The notes: a model not told the origin generated them from the letters alone. DNA of 64,000 nt from Hyalangium ruber (GCF_034259325.1 NZ_JAXIVS010000008.1:186001-250000), one strand, 5' to 3'. Positions 1 through 9,617 are shown, numbered from the stretch's first letter. Numbers and translations are program-made.

Positions 1-1465
1 GCTCGCCCTTCTCGGCCGTGTCCGTGCCGATGATCTCCAGCGGCTGCGGCGCCGGCAGGCCATCCTGCGGTATCGGGCCGGCGAGCAGATAGAAGGCCTG
101 CGGGAAGTTGCCGGCCCCCGGCTGCACCTGGAGGATGAGCAGCGCGCCCTCGGGGCTGAGCGGGGCCTGGTCCTTGTTCATGATCGCCCCGTTGCTCGCG
201 TTGAGGATCCACACCTTCTGGGGCGCGATGGCCGCCAGCCGGCTGCCATTGGCGAACGGCACCGTCGCCACCACCTGTCCCGGCAGGTACTGGCTGGCCC
301 AGCGCTGCGCCGTGCCCTCGCAGCCATTGCCCTGGGTGGCGCACGCGATCACCTGCGTCAGGTTGTTCGCGCCCGGCAGCGCCAGGTACAGCAGCGAGCC
401 GTCCGCGTTGAAGGTCGCCGGGGGCACGATGTCCGCCGCGAGCTCCGCCGCCGTGAGCCGCGTCATGAGATAGGTCTGCGTCTCCAGGCCGCCCGTGTTG
501 GGGTTCTGGTCTCCGTAGTCCACGAGCGACACGACGATGGCCGTGTCATTGCCCGGCGTGTTGTCGCTGGTGACGCTGGGCACCATCACCCGTCCGTCAT
601 TGCGCGGCAGCGCCGCGGCGATCATGGAGCCCCGGGTCGCGTAGGCCCACTTGGGCACTCCGTTCGGGTCCTCGTGGCTCATGCGGTACAGCCTCGACGC
701 GTCATAGACGAGCGCGTCACCGCCAGGGCCCACCGAGAGCAGGTCCAGCTTCACCGCCGTCCTGCCGGTGATGTTCAGCTGCTCGTCGAACGCGAAGGCG
801 CCCACGTTGGGGGTCCACAGCCAGCGCTTGCGCGAGGAGGGGTCCAGGCCGCTGATCGACGTGGCGCTGGTGCAGACATACCCGCGGGGCATGGCCTTGG
901 AGATCTGCGAGATGGCCGGGCCCGTCTTGGTGACGCGGAAGAGGAAGGGCGCGCCGAACACATCGTTGCCGCACCCGATGAAGTTCACCGAGCCGCCCGA
1001 GCCCTCGGCGACGAAGTAGTCGGGCACCACCTGCAGCCCGCTGCCGGCGGCGGGTTCGATCACCTCCGCCACGGGGAAGAAGGTGGCCGGCTGCGGCTGG
1101 GAGTCGTTCTGCCGCCCGTCCGTACAGATCACCCGGGCCTTGAGTGACAGCAGCGCGGCGATGCCCCGCGTGTACGGGATCTCGTTTTGCTGCAGATCCA
1201 CCGTGACGGTGCCGCTGCCGCTGTAGGCCACGGTCTTGAGCTGGGTCTCCTGGTCGTAGATCGCCAGGGTCTGGATCTGATCGCAGCCGGTGGCGCTCAC
1301 CTGCACCGTGAGCTTCTGGCCCACGGTGTTGGGCTGGGGCACCGACAGGACCGCCTGGGGCGGATCCTTGATGGGCGGCTTCGTCTCCCCACCACAGGAG
1401 AGAGCCAGGAGCGGTACGACGAGCAGGGCGGCGCGCGAGGGCGCCAGGCGGTTGGAGTCCTTCAT
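1..1465 (-). CDS. putative lipoprotein (3' end outside window)
   Basis: The gene runs off the left edge, so only the first 488 residues are visible and the C-terminus is missing. Translation starts at ATG 1465. The N-terminus is a lipoprotein signal: a hydrophobic stretch ending LLALSCGG, with the lipobox cysteine at about residue 24, so the mature protein is probably anchored in a membrane. The rest is an extracytoplasmic sequence rich in Gly, Asn and beta-strand segments, with several Cys residues (GCGND, TDGRQ and CATQGNGCEG surroundings). It has no enzyme motif that I recognise, and a beta-propeller or beta-sandwich surface protein is a guess. It lies 37 bp downstream of the OmpA-family gene on the same strand, so the two are probably co-transcribed. 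Myxobacteria carry many such uncharacterised lipoproteins. Confidence 0.7.
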   Translation of the reverse strand, partial: MKDSNRLAPSRAALLVVPLLALSCGGETKPPIKDPPQAVLSVPQPNTVGQKLTVQVSATGCDQIQTLAIYDQETQLKTVAYSGSGTVTVDLQQNEIPYTRGIAALLSLKARVICTDGRQNDSQPQPATFFPVAEVIEPAAGSGLQVVPDYFVAEGSGGSVNFIGCGNDVFGAPFLFRVTKTGPAISQISKAMPRGYVCTSATSISGLDPSSRKRWLWTPNVGAFAFDEQLNITGRTAVKLDLLSVGPGGDALVYDASRLYRMSHEDPNGVPKWAYATRGSMIAAALPRNDGRVMVPSVTSDNTPGNDTAIVVSLVDYGDQNPNTGGLETQTYLMTRLTAAELAADIVPPATFNADGSLLYLALPGANNLTQVIACATQGNGCEGTAQRWASQYLPGQVVATVPFANGSRLAAIAPQKVWILNASNGAIMNKDQAPLSPEGALLILQVQPGAGNFPQAFYLLAGPIPQDGLPAPQPLEIIGTDTAEKGE

Positions 1466-1502
1466 GGCCCCCGACTCTACCGCGCGAGCCGCCCTGGCGG
1501 CA

Positions 1503-3767
1503 TCACCGCTCGAGGATGAAGAACTCCACGCGCCGGTTGAGCTCTCGGCCTCGGGGCGTGAGGTTGGGGGCGATGGGCTTCGTGTCGCCGTGTCCCACGA
1601 CCTCCAGACGCGATGCGTCGATGCCCGCCTGGGTGAGGTAGGTGGCCACCGCCTGCGCCCGTTCCTTGGACAGTTGGAGGTTGAGCTCCGGGTTGCCCTG
1701 ATTGTCCGTGTGGCCCTCGATGCGCAGGCGCTGGAGATCGTTGCGCACGATGGCGTCCACCACCTGGGCCAGCAGCGGGTAGCTGTCAGCGAGGATGACC
1801 GTCTTGCCGGGGCTGAACTGGACGGGCTGGAGCAGCTCCAGCTTGTTCTCCTTCACCTCCACCAGCTTCTTCTTCGGCTCGGGCTCCAGCTCGAAGGCCA
1901 GCTCCTGCGTGGCGCCCTCGGCCACCTGAACCGCTCGCGTCTGCGCCAGGTAGCCCGGCGCGAGGACGTTCACCACGTAGCTGCCGGCGGGCACCTCCAC
2001 CTTCGTGGGCGCGGTGGAAGACTCGGAGAGGGTGAGTTCCTGCTCCTTGGCGCCCTTCAGCCGCAGGGTGGCCGCCACCGGCTTCTTCTTGGAGGTGGTG
2101 GAGAAGGCGAAGGCGGCCGGTTTGGCCACGGCCTCCATGGCCACCTCCACCGTGGTCGTCTGCCCCGCCGTGAGCGTGGCGTCCTGCTCCACGAGCTTGT
2201 AGCCCTCCTTCTGGATGGCCAGGCGCACGCCGCCCGCGGGCAGCGCGTGGGTGAGGAAGCGCCCGGTCGCGGGATCCGTCGCCACCGGCGGCAGCCCGGC
2301 GCCAGGCACCGTCACCAGCACGCCCGCCAGGGGCTTGCGCGTCTGGGCGTCCACCACCACGCCGGAGACCTGTCCCGTCTGGAGCGCCGCGGGGCCGTCC
2401 ACCTTCCGCTCGCGCACCGTCTCGACGATCTTCGTGGTGGTGCCGCGCTGGAGCAGATCCACCGTATAGGAGGCGCCGAAGAACAGGTTGAAGGGTGGGG
2501 TGGCCGGCACGCCCAGGCCCACCGTGCGGGTGAGGCCGAACTCGGCGCCCACGGTGAAGGTGATGTCGCGCAGAGCGGTGACCTTGGCGCCCAGGCCCAG
2601 CGTCTTCTGCGCCGCGCTGGCCGCGGACACGAGCCGCCCATCGGGCGACACCAGCCCTCCGCTCTCCGTGCCCAGCGGGTAGGCCAGGTTGAACTCGAGG
2701 AACGGCGTCACCGCCGTCAGCGGCGCCTCCACCCCGAGCCCCAGGCCGAGGCGGTTGTAGCGGTTGACGTTGAGCGCGTACTCCTCGGCCGCGTTCAGGC
2801 GGGTGCTGTTCACCAGATCGCCCGTGCCGTCGAAGATCAGCCCGAGGTTGGCGTGGGCGCGCAGCGGCACCTTCTCGTTGAACTCGCGCACGTCATAGGT
2901 GGCGAGCACGCGCGGGGCGAAGCCGAAGGCATACCGGTCGACGTCCTGGTTGCCCACGCCGGAGAAGGACATGACGCGCAGCTCGGCGCCGGCCCGGAAG
3001 CCGGGGGCCCACTGGCGCGAGCCTCGCGCGCCCAGGGAGATGTCCCCCAGGGCCTGGATCAGGTTGGGCGAGGAGCGCGAGTTGGTGTTCGCCGAGACGG
3101 TGTAGGCGCCGAAGACCTCGAGGAACTCGAGCGGCACGTAGGAGAGCGCGAAGGTACCGGAGGTGCGCGTGTTCTCCGCGTCCTGCACGGGGAAGTTGGA
3201 GTTGGCGAAGTACTCGCCCGTGGCGGAGAAGCGCAGCAGTCCACGGGGGCCCGGATCCGAGCCCGCCACGCGCAAGAGCCCTACGCCGCCCACCATGCCC
3301 GAGGTGTGGCGCAGGTTCTTCCGATCATTCCACGGGTTGCCCAGGGTGGAGGGGCTGTGCGGCTCGCTGCCCGGAAGGAAGCGCTCCTGCGTGGAGACGA
3401 CGGCGGGCTCCGGCTCGGCGGGCTTCGTCGGGGTCGGCTCCGGCTTCGCGGTGGCGGCGGGAGGCGTCGCGGCCGGCGTGGGCGGCGGGGCGGCGGCAGG
3501 TTCGGCGGCCGGCTTCGAAGGAGCGTCAGCGGCGGGCGTGGGAGCGGCCGGCACGGGAGCGGCGGACGCGGGAGGCGGCTGCGCGTCCGGCTGCTTCTCA
3601 GGGGTGGGGGCCGGAGTGGCTGGCGTGGAAGAGGAGGGTGGGGAACTGGGCGGAAAGGTATTCCACTCGTTGGGAGCCTGAGCGTGAGCGAGGCTCGTGG
3701 CGAGGACCGCCGTCAGCAAGGAGGCACGCAGGCAGGCGAGCGGCGGGAAGGTTCGCGAAGGACGCAC
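1503..3767 (-). CDS. OmpA-family outer-membrane protein with regulatory-like beta domains
   Basis: About 754 residues. A signal peptide (hydrophobic core ending SLAHAQ) is followed by a Pro/Ala/Thr/Lys-rich linker (residues ~35-115). Next is a long region of alternating beta strands with the look of an outer-membrane barrel (~130-440). It is followed by a carboxypeptidase-regulatory-like beta domain (SGVVVDAQTRKPLAG, ~455-535) and a second beta domain resembling PEGA. A classic OmpA peptidoglycan-binding domain ends the protein, with IEGHTDNQG, LSKERAQAV and RGRELNRRVEF. The expected role is tethering the outer membrane to peptidoglycan. I chose GTG 3767 because it puts the basic n-region directly before the hydrophobic core; an in-frame ATG at 3860 would add 31 residues. 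The reading frame stays open on to 8738, but that extension is only the shadow of the plus-strand genes. Confidence 0.85.
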   Translation of the reverse strand: MRPSRTFPPLACLRASLLTAVLATSLAHAQAPNEWNTFPPSSPPSSSTPATPAPTPEKQPDAQPPPASAAPVPAAPTPAADAPSKPAAEPAAAPPPTPAATPPAATAKPEPTPTKPAEPEPAVVSTQERFLPGSEPHSPSTLGNPWNDRKNLRHTSGMVGGVGLLRVAGSDPGPRGLLRFSATGEYFANSNFPVQDAENTRTSGTFALSYVPLEFLEVFGAYTVSANTNSRSSPNLIQALGDISLGARGSRQWAPGFRAGAELRVMSFSGVGNQDVDRYAFGFAPRVLATYDVREFNEKVPLRAHANLGLIFDGTGDLVNSTRLNAAEEYALNVNRYNRLGLGLGVEAPLTAVTPFLEFNLAYPLGTESGGLVSPDGRLVSAASAAQKTLGLGAKVTALRDITFTVGAEFGLTRTVGLGVPATPPFNLFFGASYTVDLLQRGTTTKIVETVRERKVDGPAALQTGQVSGVVVDAQTRKPLAGVLVTVPGAGLPPVATDPATGRFLTHALPAGGVRLAIQKEGYKLVEQDATLTAGQTTTVEVAMEAVAKPAAFAFSTTSKKKPVAATLRLKGAKEQELTLSESSTAPTKVEVPAGSYVVNVLAPGYLAQTRAVQVAEGATQELAFELEPEPKKKLVEVKENKLELLQPVQFSPGKTVILADSYPLLAQVVDAIVRNDLQRLRIEGHTDNQGNPELNLQLSKERAQAVATYLTQAGIDASRLEVVGHGDTKPIAPNLTPRGRELNRRVEFFILER

Positions 3768-3959
3768 GGCGGGCGAGTATACGCCTCGCTTCTCCCCTCT
3801 CAATTCCTGGGACGGCTGGCTTTCACGGGCCCGCTGGTCCACTGCCCGGTTCAACGGCATGATAATGATTCCATGACTCGGGCACGGAGCGGCCAGGGTC
3901 CATTCTTTTGAGGGGACGGTTTGAGTCCCCACCTGTCGAGGAGCGCCTTGAGAGTCGCG

Positions 3960-6455
3960 ATGTCGCCGGAGCTGCGCGGTCGTGTCCTGGTGATCGGTGC
4001 GCGTACGGCCAGTGAGGCCCTGCTCTCGCGTCTCGCGGAGAGTGGCTTCGAGTGCGCCATGGCCGAGGACGTGGACGGCGTGCCGCCTCTGGTCGTCAGC
4101 CTGCAGCCCGAGGTCATCCTGCTGGCGGCGGCGACCAAGCGGGCGGCGGAGATGTTGGAGGGCCTGCGCAACATCGAGCAGCTGCGCCACGTGCCGGTGC
4201 TGGCGGACGTGTCGCGCTCGCGCTCTTCCTCCGAGGCGGTGAAGAAGCTGGAGGTGGACGGCTTCATCCGTGGCACCGAGGAGATGGTGCCGAGGCTGGA
4301 GGCGGTGCTGCGCGCGGGGCGCCTGCGCGAGAGCGAGGAGCGCACCCGCCTGCGGATGGGGATGCTCCTGGAGATCACCCAGGCGACCACCAGCTCGCTC
4401 GAGCTGGAGGAGATGCTGCGCATCGCGGTGGACAAGGTCGGCCGCGTCACCGGCTCGGACCGCTGCTCGGTGGTGCTGGTGGACGGCGCGGAGGCGCCCA
4501 TCGGCACGGTGGTGGCGACGCAGGAGGATCCGTCGCTCGTGCGGCTCGAGATCGAGATCGCGCGCTACCCGGAGCTGCGCCGCGCGCTGGAGACGCGCCA
4601 GCCGGTTCACATCGAGCGGGCGGAGAACGATCCGATCATGGCCGAGGTCCGGCCCAACATCCTGCCGCTTGGGGTTCACTCCATCCTCGTCCAGCCGCTC
4701 GTCTGCCAGGACGAGCTGTTGGGCGCGCTCTTCCTGCGCCACTCGCGAGTAGGCACTACGTTCGGTCGCGACGAGCAGGAGTTCGCTCAAGCGGTGGCCG
4801 GCGTGCTGGCCAACTCCATCCGCAACGCGCGGCTGCACCATGCCCTCAAGCGCAAGCGCGAGGACCTGGAGCTGGCCTACGTCGAGCGCTACAAGGAGCT
4901 GTCGGACGCCAACCGCCGCCTCAAGGAGCTCAACCGGCTCAAGGACGAGATCATCGCGGTGTGCAGCCATGACCTGCGCGCCCCGCTCCAGGTGCTGCTG
5001 GGCCACGGCCGGTTGCTCCTGGAGGGCTCCGTCACCGTCGAGCAGAAGCAGTCCATCGAGGCGATGATCCGCCAGGGCCGGAAGATCCTCGGCCTGGTCG
5101 AGTCGCTGCTGGAGAAGGGCAAGGGCGAGGCGGCGCGGCTGGCCATCGAGCCGCGCAAGCTGGACGTGGCACAGCTGTGCCGCGAGAGCACCAGCGAGCT
5201 GAACATCCTGGCCGGGGAGAAGGGCGTGGTGGTGCGCGCCGAGGCTTCCGAGAGCCTGATGCTGATTGGCGACGAGGTGAAGCTGCACGAGGTGCTGCAG
5301 AACCTCATCACCAACGCCATCCACCACGCCAAGGCCGCGGGCACGGTGGTGGTACGCGCCCTGCGGTTGACCCGGCCGGACGGGGACGCGGTGAAGATCA
5401 CCGTGCAGGACGACGGCGCGGGCATCCCGCAGGACGAGCTGCACCTGGTGTTCGACCGCTACCGCCACGGGCCCAAGGGCACGGGGCTGGGGCTGGCCAT
5501 CTGCAAGGAGTTCGTCGAGCTGCACGGCGGGGAGATCTGGGCGGAGAGCCCTCCGGAGGGCGGCTGTACCTTCGTGTTCACCCTGCCGATGGCGCAGGAC
5601 GCGCTGAAGAAGAAGCCGCAGGAGAAGCAGGAGCAGCAGCAGCCGCGCGTGCTGGTGGTGGAGGACGAGGCGGAGATCGCCGCGGTGCTGGCGGAGGTGC
5701 TTCGCTCGCGCTACCGGGTGGACGTGGCGCGCGACGGCCAGGAGGGCGTGGCCAAGGCGCGCAACATGCGGCCGGATCTGGTGGTGATGGACGTGTTCCT
5801 GCCCAAGCTGGACGGCCTGGAGGCCACGGTGGCGCTCAAGTCCTCCACGGACACGGCGCACATCCCCATCATCCTCTTGTCGGCGCACCAGGGCGTGGCT
5901 GAGAAGGTACGCGCGCTCAACCTGGGCGCCGTGGACTACATGAGCAAGCCCTTCAACGCGATGGAGCTGCTCAACCGCACCGAGCGTGCGCTCAAGTCGC
6001 CCACGCCCGAGCCGCGCGGTGAGCTGCCGAGCCCCCCTCCGGCCCCGGTGATGCTGCGCACGGGCAACGATCCGGGCACCAACCTGTACGACAAGCGCAC
6101 CCTGCTGGCGAAGCTGGAGGTAGAGGTCTCCAAGAGCCGCCGCTACCACCGGCCCCTGAGCGTGGCCGTGCTGCGGCCGGAGCGTCCACTGGCGGACATG
6201 CCGAGGGGCGCGGGCGACGTCATGCGCAAGCGGCTGCGGACGCTGGACGCCGTGGCCCACATGGGCTCGGGCGTGCTCACCCTCATGCTGCCCGAGTGCA
6301 ACGTGGAGTCGGCGCGCTCCGTCATCCAGCGCCTGCTGCCGGAGCTGCAGGCAGCCTCGGGTATCTCCTTCCAGCACGCCATCGCGGATGTGAGCCAGGA
6401 CAGCGATGCGGTGGACCGCATCCTCGATCGCCTGGGCGCCCCCGTGCAGGGCTAG
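3960..6455 (+). CDS. hybrid sensor histidine kinase / response regulator with degenerate GGDEF tail
   Basis: About 831 residues, cytoplasmic, with no membrane segment. Order: a degenerate receiver-like domain (~1-110); a GAF sensor domain (~135-300); a coiled linker; a HisKA domain with phospho-acceptor His337 (SHDLRAPL); and a HATPase_c domain with N box NLITNAIHHA, G1 DDGAGIP and G2 GTGLGLAI. A true receiver follows (VLVVEDEAEI, phospho-acceptor Asp611 in VVMDVFLPKLDG, Lys in YMSKPF). The C-terminal ~130 residues align with a diguanylate cyclase fold, but the GGDEF position reads GSGVL, so catalysis is unlikely. ATG 3960 is used; TTG codons at 3948 (4 nt after GAGGAG) and 3921 are in-frame alternatives. 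It is divergent from the OmpA gene and about 30 bp upstream of the TPR gene. The input signal is unknown. Confidence 0.85.
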   Translation: MSPELRGRVLVIGARTASEALLSRLAESGFECAMAEDVDGVPPLVVSLQPEVILLAAATKRAAEMLEGLRNIEQLRHVPVLADVSRSRSSSEAVKKLEVDGFIRGTEEMVPRLEAVLRAGRLRESEERTRLRMGMLLEITQATTSSLELEEMLRIAVDKVGRVTGSDRCSVVLVDGAEAPIGTVVATQEDPSLVRLEIEIARYPELRRALETRQPVHIERAENDPIMAEVRPNILPLGVHSILVQPLVCQDELLGALFLRHSRVGTTFGRDEQEFAQAVAGVLANSIRNARLHHALKRKREDLELAYVERYKELSDANRRLKELNRLKDEIIAVCSHDLRAPLQVLLGHGRLLLEGSVTVEQKQSIEAMIRQGRKILGLVESLLEKGKGEAARLAIEPRKLDVAQLCRESTSELNILAGEKGVVVRAEASESLMLIGDEVKLHEVLQNLITNAIHHAKAAGTVVVRALRLTRPDGDAVKITVQDDGAGIPQDELHLVFDRYRHGPKGTGLGLAICKEFVELHGGEIWAESPPEGGCTFVFTLPMAQDALKKKPQEKQEQQQPRVLVVEDEAEIAAVLAEVLRSRYRVDVARDGQEGVAKARNMRPDLVVMDVFLPKLDGLEATVALKSSTDTAHIPIILLSAHQGVAEKVRALNLGAVDYMSKPFNAMELLNRTERALKSPTPEPRGELPSPPPAPVMLRTGNDPGTNLYDKRTLLAKLEVEVSKSRRYHRPLSVAVLRPERPLADMPRGAGDVMRKRLRTLDAVAHMGSGVLTLMLPECNVESARSVIQRLLPELQAASGISFQHAIADVSQDSDAVDRILDRLGAPVQG

Positions 6456-6485
6456 GGCCTGCACCCCGCGCGCGCACGCGCTAGA

Positions 6486-8375
6486 ATGAGAGTCCGCGTG
6501 CGCTCCCTTCGTGCCATTCGAGCCGTGCCGCTGCTGGGCCTCGTGAGCCTGGTGGGCCTGTCCGCCTTCGGTGCGCCGTCTCGCCGGCCCAAGGTGGACC
6601 GGGAGGCGATGCGCGAGGCCATCGTCGCGGGGGATGAGGTGGAAGACTTCTCCTCGCCCGCCAGCTACGCGCACTTCCTCCAGGCCCGGCGGCTGCACCA
6701 CACCGGAGAGCACCGCTCCGCGGTGGACGAGCTGCGGCTGGCGCTCGCCACGGATGACGGCAACCCCTACCTGCTCACCCAGCTCGGCGAGGAGTATGCG
6801 CGCCTGGGGGAGCTGGCCAAGGCGGAGGCCGAGCTGCGCAAGGCGGTGGAGCGCTCGCCCCGCTACTACCCGGCCCACGTCATGCTCGGGCGCGTGCTGC
6901 TGGAGGCCAAGCGCACGGCCAGCGCCCGGATGCACCTGCGCCGTGCGGTGATGTTGCGGCCGAACGAGCCCGAGGCGTACCTCGTCCTGGCCCAGCTCTA
7001 CCTGGAGACCCGCTCGCCCGAGGAGGCGGTGAAGGTGGTGGAGGAGCTGGGCGCGGCGCTGCCGGGAGAGGCCTCGGGTTACCGGCGCCTGGGCCTGGCC
7101 CTGGCGGAGCGGGGGGACCGGGTTCGCGCGGAGCGGATGCTCACGCACGCCGTGGAGCGGGACCCGGGGGATGTGGAGGCGTGGGTGACGCTGGCGCGGC
7201 TGTACGAGACCGGCGGGCGCTCCGCCGAGGCCGAGGAGGCCTTGTCTCGCGCGCTGGAGCGGGATCCGGACAACCGCGAGGTGCTGCTGTCGGCGGGCCG
7301 CATCGCCCTCAAGCTCGGAAGCGCCACGCGGGCGCGGGCGTACTTCGATCGGCTGCTCTCGCTCACCCACGATCCGGAGCTGACGGTGCGGGTGGCCTTC
7401 GCCTTCCTCGCCTCGCGCGAGACATCCTCCGCGGCGGAGGTGCTGGACATGGCCCGCAGGGGGAAGCCGAGCGAGCCCCGCATCTCCTATTACGCCGGGC
7501 TGGTGCATGAGCGGCGGCGCCACTACGCCGAGGCCGCTGCGGCCTTCGCGGAGGTGCCCGAGTCCTCCGAGCTCTTCGACGAGGTGCGCGTGCGCCGCGC
7601 GGGGTGCCTCTCCCGGGCGGGGGAGCACGCCCATGCGCTGGCCCTCTTCCAGGCCGCCGCCGAGGACCATGCGGACGACGTGGGTCTGTGGGTGCAGTAC
7701 GCCCGGGCGCTCGAGCGTTCGGGCGCACCGGACCGGGCGGAGGCCGTGTTGAAGGAGGCGCTGGACAAGAGCCGCTCGCCCGAGCTGTACGAGGCGCTGG
7801 CGGCCAGCCTGCAGCGGCAGGGGCGCTCGGCGGAAGGGGTGGCGCTGCTGCGCGAGGCCGTGGCCCAGAAGCCCCGGGACGAGGGGCTGCTCTACGCGCT
7901 GGGCACTGCCTACGAGCAGCAGGGCGAGGTGGACCGCTCCCTGGCGCAGATGCGCCGGGTGCTGGAGCTCAACCGGGACCACGCCGCGGCGCTGAACTTC
8001 ATGGGCTACGTGCTGGCCCAGAGGGGCAAGGAGCTGGCCGAGGCGGAGCGGCTGGTGTTGCGCGCGCTGGCGCTGCGGCCGGACACGGGGGCCTTCCTGG
8101 ACTCTCTGGGCTGGGTGTACTTCCAGCGTGGCGAATATCAACGGGCGGTGGAGGCGCTGGAGCGGGCCTCGCAGCTCGAGCCGGACGAGCCCGTCATCCT
8201 CGAGCACCTGGGGGATGCCTACCAGCGGGCCTCCCGGAGCGCCGAGGCGGCGGCCACCTGGCGCCGGGCCCTGGAGGTGCTGGCGCTGGATCCCGAGGTG
8301 GCTGACCCACCCCAGCAGCGCTCCCAGCTCGAGCGGAAGCTGAAGATGCTGTCCACGAGGCCAGCGGGCCGCTAA
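6486..8375 (+). CDS. exported TPR-repeat protein
   Basis: 629 residues. A basic n-region and hydrophobic core (LLGLVSLVGLSAFGAP) form a probable signal peptide, so the protein is likely periplasmic or membrane-attached. From about residue 55 to the end it is a continuous series of tetratricopeptide-like helical pairs, recognisable by repeated A-x-L-x-P, LGxxYxxxG and RALxxDP patterns. Examples are LRKAVERSP, LSRALERDP and VLELNRDHAAALNFMGYVLAQRG. TPR arrays scaffold protein-protein contacts, and nothing indicates the partner. The C-terminal portion resembles the TPR proteins often annotated in Myxococcota beside signalling genes. It starts ~30 bp after the hybrid kinase and ends 15 bp before the hydrolase, so co-transcription is likely. 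Confidence 0.85.
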   Translation: MRVRVRSLRAIRAVPLLGLVSLVGLSAFGAPSRRPKVDREAMREAIVAGDEVEDFSSPASYAHFLQARRLHHTGEHRSAVDELRLALATDDGNPYLLTQLGEEYARLGELAKAEAELRKAVERSPRYYPAHVMLGRVLLEAKRTASARMHLRRAVMLRPNEPEAYLVLAQLYLETRSPEEAVKVVEELGAALPGEASGYRRLGLALAERGDRVRAERMLTHAVERDPGDVEAWVTLARLYETGGRSAEAEEALSRALERDPDNREVLLSAGRIALKLGSATRARAYFDRLLSLTHDPELTVRVAFAFLASRETSSAAEVLDMARRGKPSEPRISYYAGLVHERRRHYAEAAAAFAEVPESSELFDEVRVRRAGCLSRAGEHAHALALFQAAAEDHADDVGLWVQYARALERSGAPDRAEAVLKEALDKSRSPELYEALAASLQRQGRSAEGVALLREAVAQKPRDEGLLYALGTAYEQQGEVDRSLAQMRRVLELNRDHAAALNFMGYVLAQRGKELAEAERLVLRALALRPDTGAFLDSLGWVYFQRGEYQRAVEALERASQLEPDEPVILEHLGDAYQRASRSAEAAATWRRALEVLALDPEVADPPQQRSQLERKLKMLSTRPAGR

Positions 8376-8390
8376 GTTCCCGGCCTCGAT

Positions 8391-9227
8391 ATGGCGCGCC
8401 ACGACGAGGGCTTCTTCACCGCGAAGGACCACCTCCGGCTCTTTTGGACATCGGATCTCCCGGAAGCCCCGCGTGCTCACGTGGCGGTGGTGCATGGCTA
8501 CGGCGACCACGTAGGTCGCTACAGGCCTGTTACCGAGTCCCTGCTGGCCGAGGGCTTCGCCGTCCACGGCTTCGACTATCGGGGCCATGGCCGGGCCGAC
8601 GGGCGCCGGGGCTACTGCGACAAGTGGCCCGATTATATGGAGGACCTGGCCCTCTTCTGGGAGCGGGTGCGCAAGGCGGCCGGAGGGCAGAAGGTCTTCC
8701 TGCTGGCCCACAGCCACGGGGCGCTGATGGCGGTCCACCTGCTGGCCTCGCGCGGCATGGAGGGCCTGGCCGGGGTGGTGCTGTCGGCCCCGTACTTCAA
8801 GCTGGCCATCACCCCTCCGGCGGCCAAGGTGCTGGCCGCGCGCGTGGTGGGCAAGGTGGTGCCGTGGCTCCCCATCGCCACCGAGCTGAAGATCGAGGAC
8901 CTCACGCGGGACACCGACGTGCAGCAGGCCACGCGCGAGGACCCGCTCTACATCCGTACCGTCACCCCGCGCTGGTTCATCGAATCCACCCAGGCCCAGG
9001 CCGAGGCCATGGCCATGGCCATTCGGGTGACAGCACCCATTTTCATCTTCTGCGGATCGGACGACGGGGTGGCCGCGCCGGTGGCGGCCCGCTTCTTCTT
9101 CGAGGCGCTGGGTTCATCGGACAAGAAGTTCAAGGAGTATCCCGGCATGCGGCACGAGCCGCTCAACGAGCTGGGGCGCGCGGAGGTGTTCCGGGACATC
9201 TCCGGCTGGATCTCCGCGCATCTCTGA
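8391..9227 (+). CDS. alpha/beta hydrolase, monoacylglycerol-lipase-like (serine aminopeptidase S33 family)
   Basis: 278 residues, no signal peptide. The fold is shown by VVHGYGDH (oxyanion strand-loop), FDYRGHGRADG (typical of lysophospholipase/monoglyceride lipases), the nucleophile elbow around Ser108, an acid loop FCGSDDGVAAP, and the catalytic His in GMRHEPLNE. The elbow reads A-H-S-H-G, so the first Gly of the usual G-x-S-x-G is Ala, a tolerated variant. The likely substrate is a monoacylglycerol or similar ester, but this cannot be told from sequence. It sits between the TPR gene and the bactofilin operon and may simply be read through from the former. Confidence 0.85.
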   Translation: MARHDEGFFTAKDHLRLFWTSDLPEAPRAHVAVVHGYGDHVGRYRPVTESLLAEGFAVHGFDYRGHGRADGRRGYCDKWPDYMEDLALFWERVRKAAGGQKVFLLAHSHGALMAVHLLASRGMEGLAGVVLSAPYFKLAITPPAAKVLAARVVGKVVPWLPIATELKIEDLTRDTDVQQATREDPLYIRTVTPRWFIESTQAQAEAMAMAIRVTAPIFIFCGSDDGVAAPVAARFFFEALGSSDKKFKEYPGMRHEPLNELGRAEVFRDISGWISAHL

Positions 9228-9275
9228 CATAATCAGGGCGCAATCTTCACGGTCGGCGCTTCCGAGGGTCACCGC

Positions 9276-9617
9276 ATGGCACAGGGCGAAACGGGCATCA
9301 TCGGCAAGGGCATCGTCATCAAGGGCAGCCTCACGGGCGGCGGAGACCTCGTCATCGAGGGTCGGGTGGAGGGGCAGATCGCCCTGAAGAACCACCTCAC
9401 CATCGAGAGCACGGGCAAGGTCCAGGCGGACATCCGCGCCGAGGAGTTGACGATCAACGGCGAGGCGAGCGGCAACATCGACGCCTCGACGCGTGTGTCC
9501 ATCAACGCATCGGCGAAGGTGGCCGGGGACATCAAGGCCCCTCGCGTCATCATCGAGGATGGGGCGGTGTTCAACGGCTCCATCGAGATGGAAGTGAAGC
9601 TGCCAGACGACATCTAG
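9276..9617 (+). CDS. bacN: bactofilin BacN
   Basis: 113 residues, essentially a bare bactofilin (DUF583/PF04519) domain. It has the pattern of short beta strands that builds the right-handed beta-helix, with recurring G-D-L-V-I-E-G-x-V-E-G, V-x-A-D-I and G-D-I-x-A-P-R-V-I-x-E-D-G-A-x-F-x-G motifs. Bactofilins polymerise without nucleotide into stable filaments. The gene is followed by two more bactofilin genes and a ParB-like gene. This is the arrangement I recall from Myxococcus xanthus, where BacNOP form long subpolar scaffolds that organise ParAB-dependent chromosome segregation through PadC. The assignment to BacN rather than BacO rests on gene order. Confidence 0.9.
   Translation: MAQGETGIIGKGIVIKGSLTGGGDLVIEGRVEGQIALKNHLTIESTGKVQADIRAEELTINGEASGNIDASTRVSINASAKVAGDIKAPRVIIEDGAVFNGSIEMEVKLPDDI

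Noticed and set aside
3861-3869. GATAATGAT, a half Fur-box-like sequence upstream of the hybrid kinase
   Set aside because: Only one half-site matches and the second half is absent; neither flanking gene is iron-related.
1290-3911. 873-codon plus-strand open frame opposite the OmpA gene
   Set aside because: Arg/Gly/His-rich antisense shadow; the minus strand encodes a complete OmpA-family protein.
3768-8738. 5-kb minus-strand open frame continuing upstream of the OmpA gene
   Set aside because: It lies antisense to well-supported plus-strand genes; Arg/Pro/His-rich translation with no domain. It is a high-GC shadow frame.
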